From the NCBI RefSeq assembly GCF_002752675.1, contig NZ_CP024608.1, forward strand, positions 6,324,001-6,388,000: a stretch of 64,000 nt of DNA, given 5' to 3'. Of the stretch, positions 15,956-24,161 are shown piece by piece. The notes below the pieces were generated by a model. The model saw only the letters and a program-made list of their open reading frames with translations. It had not been told where the DNA came from and searched no databases. Origin of the DNA: Massilia violaceinigra. Its GTDB lineage: Bacteria > Pseudomonadota > Gammaproteobacteria > Burkholderiales > Burkholderiaceae_D. Position numbers and translations under genes: made by a program. The first letter of the stretch is position 1. Every line of letters begins with the position of its first letter.

Positions 15956-17608
15956 ATGCGCAAAGTTCTTGAGAATGAGTTCTACTACCTGGACAACTTC
16001 CATCAGGTATTGGAATGGATTGCCGGGCGTTACAGCGACTTGCTCACCGATGAGGAGCAAGCGTTCATCGCCACGTTCCCGTCGCTGCCGCAAGCATCGC
16101 GCGCGCTGCTGGTGCGCATGGTCATGCGCAAGGGCATGGTCTTCCGCGCGAGCAAGCTGAATTATGCGGAAATCGGCTGCGCGGTCGAGGCCGCGCGCCA
16201 CCTGCTGCCCACCGGCTGGGTCCAGTGCGACCCGGTGATCACGCTCGACGAACTGTTCGAGCTGCTGCTCAAGGCCGAAATCGGGACCATTTTCAGCCTG
16301 TCCCTGCACGAGAAAAACGCGCGCAAGGCCGAGCAGCTGGCCGCCCTGCGCGAGGCGTTCGGCGATGCCCGCGCGTTTTCGGCGTGGTACCGCGATTCGC
16401 CCGACACCGTCTACAGCATCCCCGTCAAGGCCCTGTGCGACCGCCTGCGCCTGATCTTCTTCGGCAACCTGCGCCAGGACTGGACCGAATTCGTGCTGTC
16501 CGACCTCGGCTTCTTCCAGTACGAAAAGGTCGAGTTTTCGGCCTCCTCGCGCGGATTTCGCACCCGGCGCGATGTCGACGACTACCTGGCGCTACACCAG
16601 TGCAAGGAGCGCTTTCGCGCCGGCGACGCCCTGCCCGAGGTGCTGGCCAGCCTGCCGCGCGACCAATTCGACAACGAATGGATCGACAGCCGGCGCGAAC
16701 GGCTGATGTTCCAGATCGCCCAGCATGTGGAAAAGCAAAAAGACTGGGGCCAGGCGTTCGAGCTCTACGCCTGCTGCAACTATCCCGGTGCGCGGGCGCG
16801 CGCCATCCGCGTACTGGAAAAGCACGAGCGCCATGCCGAGGCGCATGCGCTGCTCGAACGGGCCCAGGCCGCCCCCGAAAGCGACGCCGAGCGCCAGCAA
16901 CTGCTGCGCATCGCGCCGCGCCTGCGCCGCAAACTCGGTCACCAGCCGCTGCCGTCGCGCCGCAATCCGTTCGTCGCGCGGCTCGACCTGAGCCTGCCGA
17001 TGCCGCCTGAACCCGGCTGGTGGGTCGAAGGCATCGTGCGCGACCACCTGGCGCGCGCCGACGCGCCCGTGTACTACGTCGAGAATGCGCTGATCAATTC
17101 CCTGTTCGGCCTGCTGTGCTGGCGCCCGATCTTCAGCGCCATTCCCGGGGCGTTTTTCCACCCGTTCCACCGCGGCCCGGCCGACCTGCACAGCGCCGAT
17201 TTTTACCGCCGGCGCGAGCGCGAGTTCCGCGCCTGCCTCGACCAGCTCGACGACGGCCGCTACCAGGACACGATCCGCGCCAACTACGACAGCAAGCGCG
17301 GTATCCAGTCGCCGTTCGTGGCGTGGGAAGCGCTCAGCGCCGAACTGCTGGACATGGCGCTGGCCTGCATCCCCGCACTGCACCTGAAAAAATGGTGCGA
17401 GCGCATCCTGCTCGACATCAAGGCCAACCGCAACGGCTTCCCCGACCTGATCCAGTTCTGGCCCGTCGAGCGGCGCTACAACATGATCGAAGTGAAGGGC
17501 CCGGGCGACCGCCTGCAGGACAACCAGCTGCGCTGGATCGAATACTGCGCCGCGCACCAGATGCCCATTTCGGTATGCTACCTGCAGTGGGCGCAGCCGT
17601 GTTCGTGA
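15956..17608 (+). CDS. FAN1-type VRR-NUC structure-specific nuclease
   Basis: This 550-residue protein matches bacterial FAN1 homologues in length and layout. A long helical N-terminal and TPR-like region (about 1-430; starts FYYLDNFHQVLEWIAGRYSDLL) binds branched DNA, and a C-terminal VRR-NUC domain carries the PD-(D/E)XK centre: PDLIQFWP (D about residue 496) and IEVKGPGDRLQDNQ (E-V-K about 512-514). FAN1 cleaves 5' flaps and helps unhook interstrand cross-links. The helicase gene starts seven bases after its stop. A LexA box 24 bases before the ATG predicts SOS induction. The RBS is weak. Confidence 0.9.
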   Translation: MRKVLENEFYYLDNFHQVLEWIAGRYSDLLTDEEQAFIATFPSLPQASRALLVRMVMRKGMVFRASKLNYAEIGCAVEAARHLLPTGWVQCDPVITLDELFELLLKAEIGTIFSLSLHEKNARKAEQLAALREAFGDARAFSAWYRDSPDTVYSIPVKALCDRLRLIFFGNLRQDWTEFVLSDLGFFQYEKVEFSASSRGFRTRRDVDDYLALHQCKERFRAGDALPEVLASLPRDQFDNEWIDSRRERLMFQIAQHVEKQKDWGQAFELYACCNYPGARARAIRVLEKHERHAEAHALLERAQAAPESDAERQQLLRIAPRLRRKLGHQPLPSRRNPFVARLDLSLPMPPEPGWWVEGIVRDHLARADAPVYYVENALINSLFGLLCWRPIFSAIPGAFFHPFHRGPADLHSADFYRRREREFRACLDQLDDGRYQDTIRANYDSKRGIQSPFVAWEALSAELLDMALACIPALHLKKWCERILLDIKANRNGFPDLIQFWPVERRYNMIEVKGPGDRLQDNQLRWIEYCAAHQMPISVCYLQWAQPCS

Positions 17609-17615
17609 GGCGCGC

Positions 17616-19871
17616 GTGAGCTACGTTGTGGCGGTGCGCGCCCTGTGCGAATTTTCAGCCAAGCAGGGCGACCTCGATCTGCGCTTCACGCCCTCGCCCA
17701 CGGCCCAGGAAGGCATCACCGGCCATGCCATGGTGGCCGAGCGGCGCGGCCCGGGCTACCAGAAAGAGGTCAGCCTGTCCGGCGAATACGGCCCGCTGCT
17801 GGTGCGCGGACGGGCCGACGGCTACGATCCGGCCCAGAACCTGATCGAAGAAATCAAGACTTACCGCGGCGACCTTGAGCGGATGCCGGCCAACCACCGC
17901 CACCTGCACTGGGCGCAGGTGCGCGTGTACGGGCACCTGCTGTGCGCGCAGCTCGGTCTGGACGAGGTGTCGCTGGCCCTGGTGTATTTCGACATCGGCA
18001 AGCAGACCGAAACCGTGCTGCGCGAAACCCGCAGCGCCGTCGACCTGCGCACGATGTTCGCCGAACAGTGCGAGCGCTTCGTGGCGTGGGCCGCGCAGGA
18101 ACTGGCGCACCGCGCAGCGCGCGACGCGGCGCTGGGCGCGCTGCGGTTCCCGCATCCGGATTTTCGTCCAGGCCAGCGCGACTTGGCCGAAACCATCTTC
18201 CGCGCCAACAGCAGCGCGCGCTGCGTGCTGGCGCAGGCCCCGACCGGCATCGGCAAGACCGTCGGCACCCTGTTCCCGGTGCTCAAAGCGGCGCCGCTGC
18301 ATCGCCTGGACAAGGTGTTTTACCTCGCAGCCAAAACCCCCGGGCGCAAGCTGGCGCTCGACGCGGCGCAGGCGATCAAGCGCAGCGCGCCCGGCATGCC
18401 GCTGCGCGTACTCGAACTGGTCGCGCGCGACAAGGCGTGCGAGCATCCCGACAAAGCCTGTCACGGCGACTCCTGCCCACTGGCCAAGGGCTTCTACGAC
18501 CGGCTGCCCGCGGCGCGCAGCGCGGCGCGCGAGGTAACGCTGCTCGACCGCGAAGGCCTGCGCGAAGTCGCGCTGGCGCACCAGGTGTGCCCGTACTACC
18601 TGGGCAGCGAAATGGCGCGCTGGAGCGACGTGGTGGTGGGCGACTACAACTACTACTTCGACATGGGCGCGATGCTGTACGGGCTCGCGCTGGCCAACCA
18701 GTGGCGGGTCAGCGTGCTGGTGGACGAGGCGCACAACATGGTGTCGCGCGCGCGCAAGATGTATTCGGCCGACCTGGAACGCGGCGCGTTGCGGGCCGCA
18801 CGCGCGGTAGCACCGGCGCACCTGAAAAAGGCGCTCGACAAGGTGGGCCGCAGCTGGCCGTCCAAGGATGGCGCGGACTACGAGGTGCTTGACGCGCCCC
18901 CCGAGAAGCTGCTCGATGCGCTGCAGGGCGCATCGAGCGCGATCACCGATTTTTTGGCGGCGAACCCGGGGCCGATGGAGCCGGACCTGCAGCGCTTTTA
19001 CTTCAACGCCCTGCACTTCGCCCGGCTGGCCGAGACCTTTGCCGAGCACTCCATGGTCGACTGCACGCGCGATGGTGCGCACGCATCCACGCTCGCGATC
19101 CGCAACATCGTGCCGGCGCCGTTTCTGAAACCGCGCTTTGCGCTGGCCCACGCGACGGCCCTGTTTTCGGCCACGCTCAGTCCCTGGAACTATTACAGCG
19201 ATGCGCTTGGCCTGCCGCCGGACACGGCCTGGGTCGACATCGACTCGCCCTTCGTGGCCGATCAGTTAAGCGTGCATGTGGTGCGCGACATCTCCACGCG
19301 CTTTACCCACCGCGCCAGATCGGTGGAGCCGATTGCGGCGCTGATCGCGCGCCAGTACGCGCAGGAACCGGGCAATTACCTGGCGTTTTTCAGCAGCTTC
19401 GATTACCTCGACCAGGTGGCCGACCGCGTGGAACGCGATTTTCCCGACATTCCCGTGTTCCGCCAGCCGCGCCGCATGGCCGAAACGGAGCGCGACGCTT
19501 TTCTGGGACGCTTCACGCTCGAGAGCCGCGGGGTCGGCTTTGCGGTGCTGGGCGGCTCCTTCGGCGAAGGCATCGACCTGCCGGGTGCGCGCCTGATCGG
19601 CGCCTTCATCGCCACGCTCGGGCTGCCGCAAATGAATCCGGTCAATGAGCAGATACGCCAGCGCATGCAGGCGACGTTCGGTGCTGGCTACGACTACACC
19701 TATCTGTATCCGGGCATGCAGAAGGTGGTGCAGGCAGCCGGCCGCGTGATCCGCACCGAGGGCGACCGCGGCGTGGTGTACCTGATCGACGACCGTTTCG
19801 CCCAGCCCGAGGTGCGCGCACTGCTGCCGCGCTGGTGGCATGTGGACCAGAGCCGCATTGCGTTGACTTGA
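17616..19871 (+). CDS. Rad3/DinG-type Fe-S DNA helicase with N-terminal RecB-like nuclease domain
   Basis: A 751-residue protein with a GTG start, seven bases after the FAN1 gene. Residues about 1-160 contain a Cas4/RecB-like PD-(D/E)XK set: GRADGYDP (Asp), IEEIKTYRG (E-x-K about 77-79) and the QxxxY motif in WAQVRVYGHLL. The XPD/DinG-type superfamily 2 helicase follows: Walker A QAPTGIGKTVGT (about 205-216), four Cys for a 4Fe-4S cluster (about 273, 281, 286, 324), the DEAH box VDEAHN (about 368), and motif VI QAAGRVIRTEGDRGVVYLID near the end. It probably unwinds and trims DNA at lesions together with the FAN1 protein. Co-regulation by the shared LexA box is inferred. Confidence 0.92.
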   Translation: MSYVVAVRALCEFSAKQGDLDLRFTPSPTAQEGITGHAMVAERRGPGYQKEVSLSGEYGPLLVRGRADGYDPAQNLIEEIKTYRGDLERMPANHRHLHWAQVRVYGHLLCAQLGLDEVSLALVYFDIGKQTETVLRETRSAVDLRTMFAEQCERFVAWAAQELAHRAARDAALGALRFPHPDFRPGQRDLAETIFRANSSARCVLAQAPTGIGKTVGTLFPVLKAAPLHRLDKVFYLAAKTPGRKLALDAAQAIKRSAPGMPLRVLELVARDKACEHPDKACHGDSCPLAKGFYDRLPAARSAAREVTLLDREGLREVALAHQVCPYYLGSEMARWSDVVVGDYNYYFDMGAMLYGLALANQWRVSVLVDEAHNMVSRARKMYSADLERGALRAARAVAPAHLKKALDKVGRSWPSKDGADYEVLDAPPEKLLDALQGASSAITDFLAANPGPMEPDLQRFYFNALHFARLAETFAEHSMVDCTRDGAHASTLAIRNIVPAPFLKPRFALAHATALFSATLSPWNYYSDALGLPPDTAWVDIDSPFVADQLSVHVVRDISTRFTHRARSVEPIAALIARQYAQEPGNYLAFFSSFDYLDQVADRVERDFPDIPVFRQPRRMAETERDAFLGRFTLESRGVGFAVLGGSFGEGIDLPGARLIGAFIATLGLPQMNPVNEQIRQRMQATFGAGYDYTYLYPGMQKVVQAAGRVIRTEGDRGVVYLIDDRFAQPEVRALLPRWWHVDQSRIALT

Positions 19872-19900
19872 AAATTCACCCTCGTCGTTTCTGCGCAGGT

Positions 19901-20400
19901 CCCAGTTTCTAAGAAACTCCTCCAATTCCGTGGAACAAGGCAAGTCCAGGGGTAAATTCCGATAACGCAAGCTCCGTCATTCCTGCCATTGGCAGAAATG
20001 ACTTCCCGCGCCAAGGCGGCACTCGGCGGGAATCCAAGTTCAATGAGGCGCCTGCAACTGCGCTACGGAATTGGATTCCCGCCTCTCCAGGAGCTGGCCT
20101 CTGGACTCGATGGCGTTAGGCTCAGCGTTATTCTGACCACAAACTTCAAAACCGTCTTTCCCGCGCAGGCGGGAATCCAATTTCCCCCGCGTAACTGAGA
20201 AACCTTGGATTCCCGCCTGCGCGGGAATGACGGAGCTTAAATCATCGGCATTTTCATCTGGACTTGGCTCGTTCCAAGGAACTGGAGGAGTTTCTGAGAA
20301 ACTGGAGGCTGCGCGGGAATGACGGTTTTGAAGTTTATGGTCAGAAACCGCTGAGCCTAACGCCATCGAATCGAGCGGCCAGTCCCTGGAGAGGCGGGAA
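19901..20400. repeat. Nested inverted-repeat element (dRS3-like palindromes)
   Basis: This gene-free stretch (19872-20433) is built of repeats. An outer pair, 19901-19948 and 20259-20305, is an inverted copy of about 47 bases (key words TTTCTNAGAAACT and AACTGGAGGAG). A second pair, 20075-20156 and 20321-20400, is an inverted copy of about 80 bases with close to 90 percent identity by eye (key word GATGGCGTTAGGCTCAGCG). Between and within them are several palindromes of the type ATTCCCGCNNNGCGGGAAT (near 20160, 20208, 20311), like neisserial dRS3 repeats. It may be a non-autonomous mobile repeat; it could fold into large stems and end both converging transcripts. Confidence 0.75.
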
Positions 20401-20433
20401 GTCGTTTCTGGCAATGCCAGGAACGACGGGGGC

Positions 20434-21156
20434 TCAGCCGATCAGCGCCCTGACCTTCTGGTAGCCGCTGCGGCTGACCGGCAGGCGGGTGCCGTCCCTG
20501 AGGATCGCGGTGTGGCTGTCCCTGCCCTGCTCGATGCGCTCGATGGCGCCGAGGTTGAGCAGCCGGGAACGGTGGATGCGCACGAAGAGGGCCGGATCGA
20601 GCTGGCTTTCGAGTTCCGACAGGCGCTGGTTTTTCAGATAATGCTTGCCTTCCGCGCTGATGCGCACGTAGTCATCCTGCGCTTCGATATAGTCGATCTG
20701 GCCGGCGGCGATGATGTGGACGCGCGCTCCGTCGCGAATCAGGACCCGCTCCAGCGGCTTGCTGCGCTGCGCGGCCTCGCGCAGCACGGCGTCGACCCCG
20801 ACTTTGGCGACACTGGTGCGCGCATGCGCCAGCGCGGCGTCGAGGCGCTGCTGGCTGAAGGGTTTGAGCAGGTAGTCGACGGCGTGGATATCGAAGGCCT
20901 TGAGCGCGTACTGGTCGAAAGCGGTAACAAATATATAGCGTGCCTTGGCGCCGGCCAGTTCCACGACCTCGAAACCATTCAGCTTGGGCATCTGGATATC
21001 GAGGAAAACCAGGTCCGGTTCCAGTTCGGTAATGGCCTTGACAGCGTCGAAGCCGTTCGCGCATTCGGCCACGATGTCGATATCGGCATGCTTACCCAAA
21101 AACTCGCGCACCAGAGCGCGCGCGAGGTCTTCATCGTCGACGATTATGACGCGCAT
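20434..21156 (-). CDS. LytTR-family response regulator
   Basis: This 240-residue regulator has a receiver domain (about 1-120; acidic pocket VDDED, phospho-Asp in VFLDIQMPKL about residue 55, Lys in YLLKPF) and a LytTR DNA-binding domain (about 140-238; EAQDDYVRISAEGKHYL and FVRIHRSRLLNLGAI). It is the last gene of a four-gene leftward operon. Its start overlaps the sensor kinase stop by 13 bases, so the two form a two-component pair of the LytSR/AlgZR type. Confidence 0.94.
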   Translation of the reverse strand: MRVIIVDDEDLARALVREFLGKHADIDIVAECANGFDAVKAITELEPDLVFLDIQMPKLNGFEVVELAGAKARYIFVTAFDQYALKAFDIHAVDYLLKPFSQQRLDAALAHARTSVAKVGVDAVLREAAQRSKPLERVLIRDGARVHIIAAGQIDYIEAQDDYVRISAEGKHYLKNQRLSELESQLDPALFVRIHRSRLLNLGAIERIEQGRDSHTAILRDGTRLPVSRSGYQKVRALIG

Positions 21157-22226
21157 GATGGTTCCAGTTCTTTCGTAAGGGCGGGCAGCGACAGCGCGAC
21201 CCGGAACAGGCGCGCCTCGCGCGTCCAGTGGATGCCGGCCTCGTGGCCGTAGGCGACGGCGAGGCGCTGGCGTACGTTGGCCAGTCCAATCCCCTTTCCT
21301 GCGACCGGCGGATCGTCGTCGATGTCATTTTCCACGACGATTTTCAGGACCGAGCCGGCGCGCTGCGCCGCGATGCGGATGGTGCCGCCGCCGGTCAGGT
21401 TGGCGATGCCATGCTTGACCGCGTTTTCGACCAGCGGCTGCAGGATCATTGGCGGCAGCAGGCAATCGAGCGCGCCGGCGTCGATGGCCTGCTCGACGTT
21501 CAGGCGCGCGCCGAAGCGCACTTTTTCGATGGCGATGAAGTGCATCACCAACGTCACTTCCGCTTCCAGGGTAACTTTGCGGTTCGCTTCCAGTCCCAGG
21601 CTGTGACGGAAAAAGTCCGCAAGGCGCAAGGTCATGTCGCGCGCGCGGGCAGGGTCGATGGACGTGAGTGCGCTGATCGAATTGAGGCTGTTGAACAGAA
21701 AGTGCGGATCGATCTGGGTGCGCAGCATGCGCAGCTCGGCGTCCTGCGCCATCAGCGCCGCTTCGAGTCCGCGCCGTTCGGCAGCGCGCGCGCGTTGGAA
21801 TTCGAGCGCCAGGTAGTGCGCCACCGCGGCCATCGCGTACAAAATCACCCCCAGGCCAACGATCATCGCCTGTAAGGGGGCGGTCATGGGAACGCCGGCC
21901 CAGAGCAGGCCAAGCGATTCGCAGGCGCTGTTCCACCCGGCGCACAGCATGGTCCACAGCAAACCGGCAAATAGCGATGCCACGAAAAAGACCAGCAGCA
22001 CGGAGATGGCGCTGCGTTCGCCCAGCGGATAGGCGCGGCACAGGTAATAGCTGGAAAAGCCGGTGGCACAGGCATATACCAGCGTCACCGGTACAGCAAA
22101 GAGCAAGCCGTTGGTCCACGCGGCGCCGGTGGCGGCCACGATCAGGCCCGCGAACACAATCGCCAGCAGCAGCCACGCGAGCAGGTACAGGCCCGCGCCG
22201 CGCCGCGTGGAAAACGGCCCCTGCAT
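21144..22226 (-). CDS. Sensor histidine kinase of the LytS/AlgZ (His_kinase) family
   Basis: The 360-residue protein has about five or six transmembrane helices in residues 10-150 and no large periplasmic domain. The cytoplasmic part holds the His_kinase motif RTQIDPHFLFNSLNSISALT (phospho-His about residue 183), N box PLVENAVKHG and G box GKGIGLANVRQRL. Its ATG overlaps the stop of the LiaF-like gene (TGATG), and the response regulator overlaps its own 3' end. The signal is unknown; the linked LiaF-like proteins suggest envelope sensing. Confidence 0.93.
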   Translation of the reverse strand: MQGPFSTRRGAGLYLLAWLLLAIVFAGLIVAATGAAWTNGLLFAVPVTLVYACATGFSSYYLCRAYPLGERSAISVLLVFFVASLFAGLLWTMLCAGWNSACESLGLLWAGVPMTAPLQAMIVGLGVILYAMAAVAHYLALEFQRARAAERRGLEAALMAQDAELRMLRTQIDPHFLFNSLNSISALTSIDPARARDMTLRLADFFRHSLGLEANRKVTLEAEVTLVMHFIAIEKVRFGARLNVEQAIDAGALDCLLPPMILQPLVENAVKHGIANLTGGGTIRIAAQRAGSVLKIVVENDIDDDPPVAGKGIGLANVRQRLAVAYGHEAGIHWTREARLFRVALSLPALTKELEPSCAS

Positions 22227-22960
22227 CAGTTGCGCACTTCCACGCCACCCATGATCGCGTAGCCCCGGATGGTGAGGCGCTTGCCGGTGCCTGGCGCGGG
22301 CGAGGTTTTTTCCTCGAAGCCGCCGAGAATCGGCACCCCTTCGAGCACGATGCTCCAGTCAGGCGGGCACTTGATGGTGATGCCGCCCATGACGGCGAAC
22401 ACATTCAGTTCGGCCTCGCCGACGATGGACGATTCGCGCAGGTCCAGCACGCAGTCGCCCATGATGGCGCTGACGTTGCCGCCGCGAAAGGCCGGGGTGC
22501 TGATGCGACGCTGGAAGGCGCCCAGAATGGCCGTGATGTCGACGACTGAGTCGGCATCGGCGTCGGCATCCGGCGCGGCCGCGCCGCCGGCCTTGAGCGG
22601 TGTGCCCGGCGGCGCGACGCGCTTGCGCATGGCTTTGTGGATCACACCGATGCCGAACAAGATGATCAGCACCGGCCACAGGGTGCGGACGTTGAAAAAG
22701 TAACCGTAGCCGAGCCGGTTGAGGGTGAGGACGGCGCCGGCGGCGGCGATCAGGCCGAACACCAGGCGTTCGTGGCGCGATTCGGCGCCGGCAAACTTGA
22801 CCAGTCCGGCGATGACGACCAGCACCGGCCAGAAGTACAGTACGCGGTGGCGGTCGATGATGTTCAGGTTATCGAGCAGGAACAGCAAGCCGAAGCCGAT
22901 CACCGCCAGGCCAATCCAGACCTGGTTGGGCACGCCGGAGGTGCGGGGATCATTTTTCAT
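22226..22960 (-). CDS. LiaF-like membrane protein (DUF5668 plus LiaF C-terminal domain)
   Basis: This 244-residue protein has four transmembrane helices (about 13-115) of the LiaF-TM type (WIGLAVIGFGLLFLLDNLNII). A Asp/Ala-rich linker (about 125-145) leads into a C-terminal beta-strand domain like that of LiaF/YvqF (DITAILGAFQRRI, VSAIMGDCVLDLRES, VFAVMGGITIKCP). LiaF proteins inhibit a sensor kinase in Firmicutes; here the partner would be the LytS-type kinase directly downstream (TGATG overlap). The role is inferred from that coupling. Confidence 0.85.
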   Translation of the reverse strand: MKNDPRTSGVPNQVWIGLAVIGFGLLFLLDNLNIIDRHRVLYFWPVLVVIAGLVKFAGAESRHERLVFGLIAAAGAVLTLNRLGYGYFFNVRTLWPVLIILFGIGVIHKAMRKRVAPPGTPLKAGGAAAPDADADADSVVDITAILGAFQRRISTPAFRGGNVSAIMGDCVLDLRESSIVGEAELNVFAVMGGITIKCPPDWSIVLEGVPILGGFEEKTSPAPGTGKRLTIRGYAIMGGVEVRN

Positions 22961-23324
22961 CGTGGGTCTCCTGCTCGGGCGCGAGGCGGCGTTCGATGAA
23001 CGGTTCGAGGATCATGGTGACGCCGCAGAAAATGACCGGGATCGGCCAGCCGTTGCTGAAGGTCAGTCCGAACAGGTTTTCGAACGTGGACAGCAGCCAC
23101 AGGCTCAGGAACACCATCCACAGCCCGGTGGTGAAGTCTTTCGCGGTCGGAAAGCCGATCATTTTGTTCAGGCCCATGACCGTCAGCACCAGCGGTGCGT
23201 AATGCCAAAGGCCGTCGACGTGAATCACGTCCATCTGCTCGAGCAGGACGATGGTGCCGAAGCCGATCAGCAGCAAGCCCCACATCAATTGCTTGCGCCA
23301 CTCGTAAGAGGATTTATTGGACAC
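22950..23324 (-). CDS. Small LiaF-TM domain protein
   Basis: This 124-residue protein of four transmembrane helices (KQLMWGLLLIGFGTIVLLEQM and three more) is a stand-alone version of the N-terminal membrane domain of the next gene. It is the first gene of the four-gene operon and overlaps the second by 11 bases. The two membrane proteins may form a hetero-oligomer controlling the kinase. Confidence 0.82.
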   Translation of the reverse strand: MSNKSSYEWRKQLMWGLLLIGFGTIVLLEQMDVIHVDGLWHYAPLVLTVMGLNKMIGFPTAKDFTTGLWMVFLSLWLLSTFENLFGLTFSNGWPIPVIFCGVTMILEPFIERRLAPEQETHDEK

Positions 23325-23432
23325 GTTTGCTCCTGTAGTCAGTTCAGGCGCAACGATACAACGGCGCGGCGGCGATGCCCAGCGGATTTCGGCGAATGGC
23401 GTATGGCGGCCGGTGAATGACGCTGCCGGCCG

Positions 23433-24053
23433 TCAGGCGCCGAAGGCAATCGAGGCGGACAGCGCCAGCATCATGGTGCCGGTCAGACCGTCGATCCACT
23501 TCCACGCGGCGGGACGGGCAAACAGGCCGGACAGCCGCGTGGCGCCATAACCGAGCGCGCAGAACCACACGGCCGAAGCGCTCATCGCCCCCAGCGCAAA
23601 GGCCGGGCGTTCTGGCGGAGTAAAGTTGCCGCCGATGGCACCGAGCAGCACCACCGTATCGAGATAGACATGCGGATTGAGCAGCGACAGCGCCACCACG
23701 CTGACCAGGGCCTGGCGCGCGCCGGTGCGGGCAGCCTCGGGCGCCACCGTCAGCGCGGCGCTCGCGAACACGGCGCGCCAGCTGCGCAGGCCGTACCAGA
23801 GCAGAAACGCCGCCCCGCCCCAGCGCGCCGCACCCAGGAGCAGCGGCGACGATTGCACCAGGGTCCCGACGCCGGCCACGCCAAGCCCGATCAGCACGGC
23901 ATCGATGACGATGCAGGCAGCCACGGTCAGACCCACGTGTTCGCGCTTGAGGCCGGTGCGCAGGACGTGCGCGTTCTGCGATCCGATGGCGACGATCAGC
24001 CCGGAACACAAGACGAGGCCGTTGAAAAAAGGGGATACGTAGGACATGCACAC
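23433..24053 (-). CDS. argO: LysE/ArgO family amino acid exporter
   Basis: A 206-residue inner membrane protein with about six helices and the LysE-family motif GLIVAIGSQNAHVLRTGLKREHV near the N-terminus. Family members export basic amino acids such as arginine, lysine or the toxic analogue canavanine. A LysR-type regulator of the ArgP type is encoded divergently 108 bases away, the standard argO-argP arrangement, so arginine/lysine-dependent control is likely. Confidence 0.88.
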   Translation of the reverse strand: MCMSYVSPFFNGLVLCSGLIVAIGSQNAHVLRTGLKREHVGLTVAACIVIDAVLIGLGVAGVGTLVQSSPLLLGAARWGGAAFLLWYGLRSWRAVFASAALTVAPEAARTGARQALVSVVALSLLNPHVYLDTVVLLGAIGGNFTPPERPAFALGAMSASAVWFCALGYGATRLSGLFARPAAWKWIDGLTGTMMLALSASIAFGA

Positions 24054-24120
24054 TCCTGGCGGTAGCTGGATGAGCTGGAAGTTTGCAGCAGAGAAACCCG
24101 CAGGTGAAGCAGATTTAATC

Positions 24121-24136
24121 CAATTACGTATAATTG
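24121..24136. promoter_or_regulatory. Palindrome CAATTA-CGTA-TAATTG in the argO/argP intergenic region
   Basis: A perfect 6-bp inverted repeat with a 4-base centre overlaps a TATAAT (24130-24135) that fits the -10 of the rightward LysR gene. It contains the T-N11-A spacing favoured by LysR-type regulators, so it may be the ArgP autoregulatory site. This is inference from position. Confidence 0.45.
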
Positions 24137-24161
24137 AATGTTTCTAATCTAGGAGAGGCGT

